From assembly GCA_902773455.1 (NCBI GenBank), contig CACYEW010000090.1, positions 1 through 14,677 of the forward strand: a stretch of 14,677 nt of DNA, read 5' to 3'. The position numbers and the translations under genes were made by a program. Below the pieces are notes generated by a model, which was not told where the DNA came from, ran no database searches, and worked only from the letters and a program-made list of their open reading frames with translations. This document shows, piece after piece, positions 14,312 to 14,677 of the stretch. Position 1 is the stretch's first letter; every line of letters begins with the position of its first letter. This DNA is from an uncultured Ruminococcus sp. Its GTDB lineage: Bacteria > Bacillota > Clostridia > Oscillospirales > CAG-272.

Positions 14312-14340
14312 TGACGAAAAGGAGTGCGAAAATGACGAAA
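14312..14340 (-). promoter_or_regulatory. paired TTTCGTCA sites upstream of sigma factor
   Basis: On the minus strand TTTCGTCA occurs twice, start to start 21 bases apart (two helical turns), followed by CTTATACAGTG. CGTC-type elements are common in ECF promoters, so this is a candidate autoregulatory promoter for the sigma operon. An alternative weak TATACT -10 lies at 14342-14347 (minus). Confidence 0.35.
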
Positions 14341-14396
14341 GAGTATAAAAAAAATGATTTGCTTAAAATCCTTACTGTATTCCTGCCCGTTTGTAA

Positions 14397-14490
14397 CCGC
14401 GCCCCAAAGAAAGTGAAACGACTTTGGGAGGGGTTAAGGGGGTTTTGGGGTTGTAGGGGTGGGAGACCCCCAAGGGCGGCGAAGCCGCAC
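14397..14490 (+). repeat. G-rich hairpin repeat, copy D
   Basis: The copy has a CGCGCCCCAAAG head, GTGAAACGACTTTGGG stem arm, and the same G-rich core as copies B and C (G-runs 14426-14463), then CCCCCAAGGGCGGC-GAA-GCCGC. It is in the same orientation as copies A-C, so the sequence between them is flanked by direct repeats about 14 kb apart. It passes directly into the small-hairpin array. Confidence 0.85.
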
Positions 14491-14495
14491 AATTT

Positions 14496-14677
14496 GTCGC
14501 GAAGCGACTCCTCAACGTGCCGTAAGGCACATATCACGCGCGAAGCGCATATCGCAGACGGCTAAAGCCGACTATATCGCATTTGCGTAACGTAAGCAAA
14601 TATATCGCACCGCAAGAATTGCGGTATATCGCCCGAATAAGCGATATGTCCTCCGGACGCGATATGCCTTTCAGGCG
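14496..14677. repeat. array of variable mini-hairpins joined by ATATCGC
   Basis: Perfect or near-perfect hairpins follow each other: GTCGC-GAA-GCGAC (14496-14508), GTGCC-GTAA-GGCAC (14517-14530), GCGC-GAA-GCGC (14538-14548), CGGC-TAAA-GCCG (14559-14570), ATTTGC...GCAAAT (14581-14601), ACCGCAA-GAA-TTGCGGT (14609-14625), GTCC-TCC-GGAC (14648-14658), GCCT-TTC-AGGC (14666-14676). The spacer ATATCGC sits at 14549, 14574, 14602 and 14626; from 14641 it appears as its reverse complement GCGATAT (14641, 14659). Stems differ in every unit while pairing is kept. The array runs off the window. Confidence 0.85.

Noticed and set aside
14217..14537. N-terminal extension of the sigma factor frame
   Set aside because: Beyond 14276 it runs through the promoter region and repeat copy D; two good ribosome sites mark shorter starts that fit the family.
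14496..14677. CRISPR array
   Set aside because: The constant element is only 7 bases and the variable parts are 11-21-base palindromes, not unique spacers; no cas gene nearby.

Overview
The window looks like a chromosomal segment from an uncultured gut-type Clostridia (Bacillota). Supporting signs are Shine-Dalgarno sites such as AAAGGAG and GGAGG, TTGACA/TATAAT promoters, a LexA-type CGAAC-N4-GTTCG box, a sigma/anti-sigma pair of the kind common in gut Clostridia, and a split ThrE-type exporter. Taxonomy is inferred from style only; there is no rRNA or tRNA here.

Layout. 1-471 holds no gene: it contains several copies, in both orientations, of a G-rich hairpin repeat. 472-9067 (minus strand, read right to left) is a tightly packed virion operon: small terminase, large terminase, portal, scaffold-like protein, P22-coat-like capsid protein, small head-tail adaptor, beta-propeller tail-nozzle-like protein, XhlA-like membrane protein, glycine-rich tail tip protein and a coiled-coil possible internal virion protein. 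The gene order is that of a very small P22-like podovirus morphogenesis module. No integrase, replication, tail-length, tailspike or endolysin gene is present.

9068-9404 is a control region. It has two consensus promoters aimed at each other (rightward TTGACA-N17-TATCAT, leftward TTGACA-N17-TATAAT) and three related CGAACA-type operator sites. To its right, on the plus strand, 9405-12118 encodes an XRE-S24 self-cleaving (LexA/CI-like) repressor. It is followed within a few bases by a D-mannonate oxidoreductase-like dehydrogenase and the two subunits of a ThrE/YjjP-YjjB exporter. A bidirectional terminator (12124-12161) closes this operon.

12187-14216 (minus strand) is an ECF-like sigma factor with a transmembrane, probably anti-sigma, partner. 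14397-14677 carries another copy of the G-rich repeat and then an array of small variable hairpins joined by ATATCGC, which changes orientation and runs off the window.

Most interesting: (1) a self-contained podovirus-like particle cassette with no replication or integration genes, apparently governed by a face-to-face promoter switch and a cleavable repressor that is itself in an operon with metabolic genes; (2) the modular hairpin/G-quadruplex-like repeat family that brackets the locus. Whether the cassette is a decaying prophage, a domesticated particle (PBSX- or GTA-like) or a satellite cannot be decided from sequence alone.
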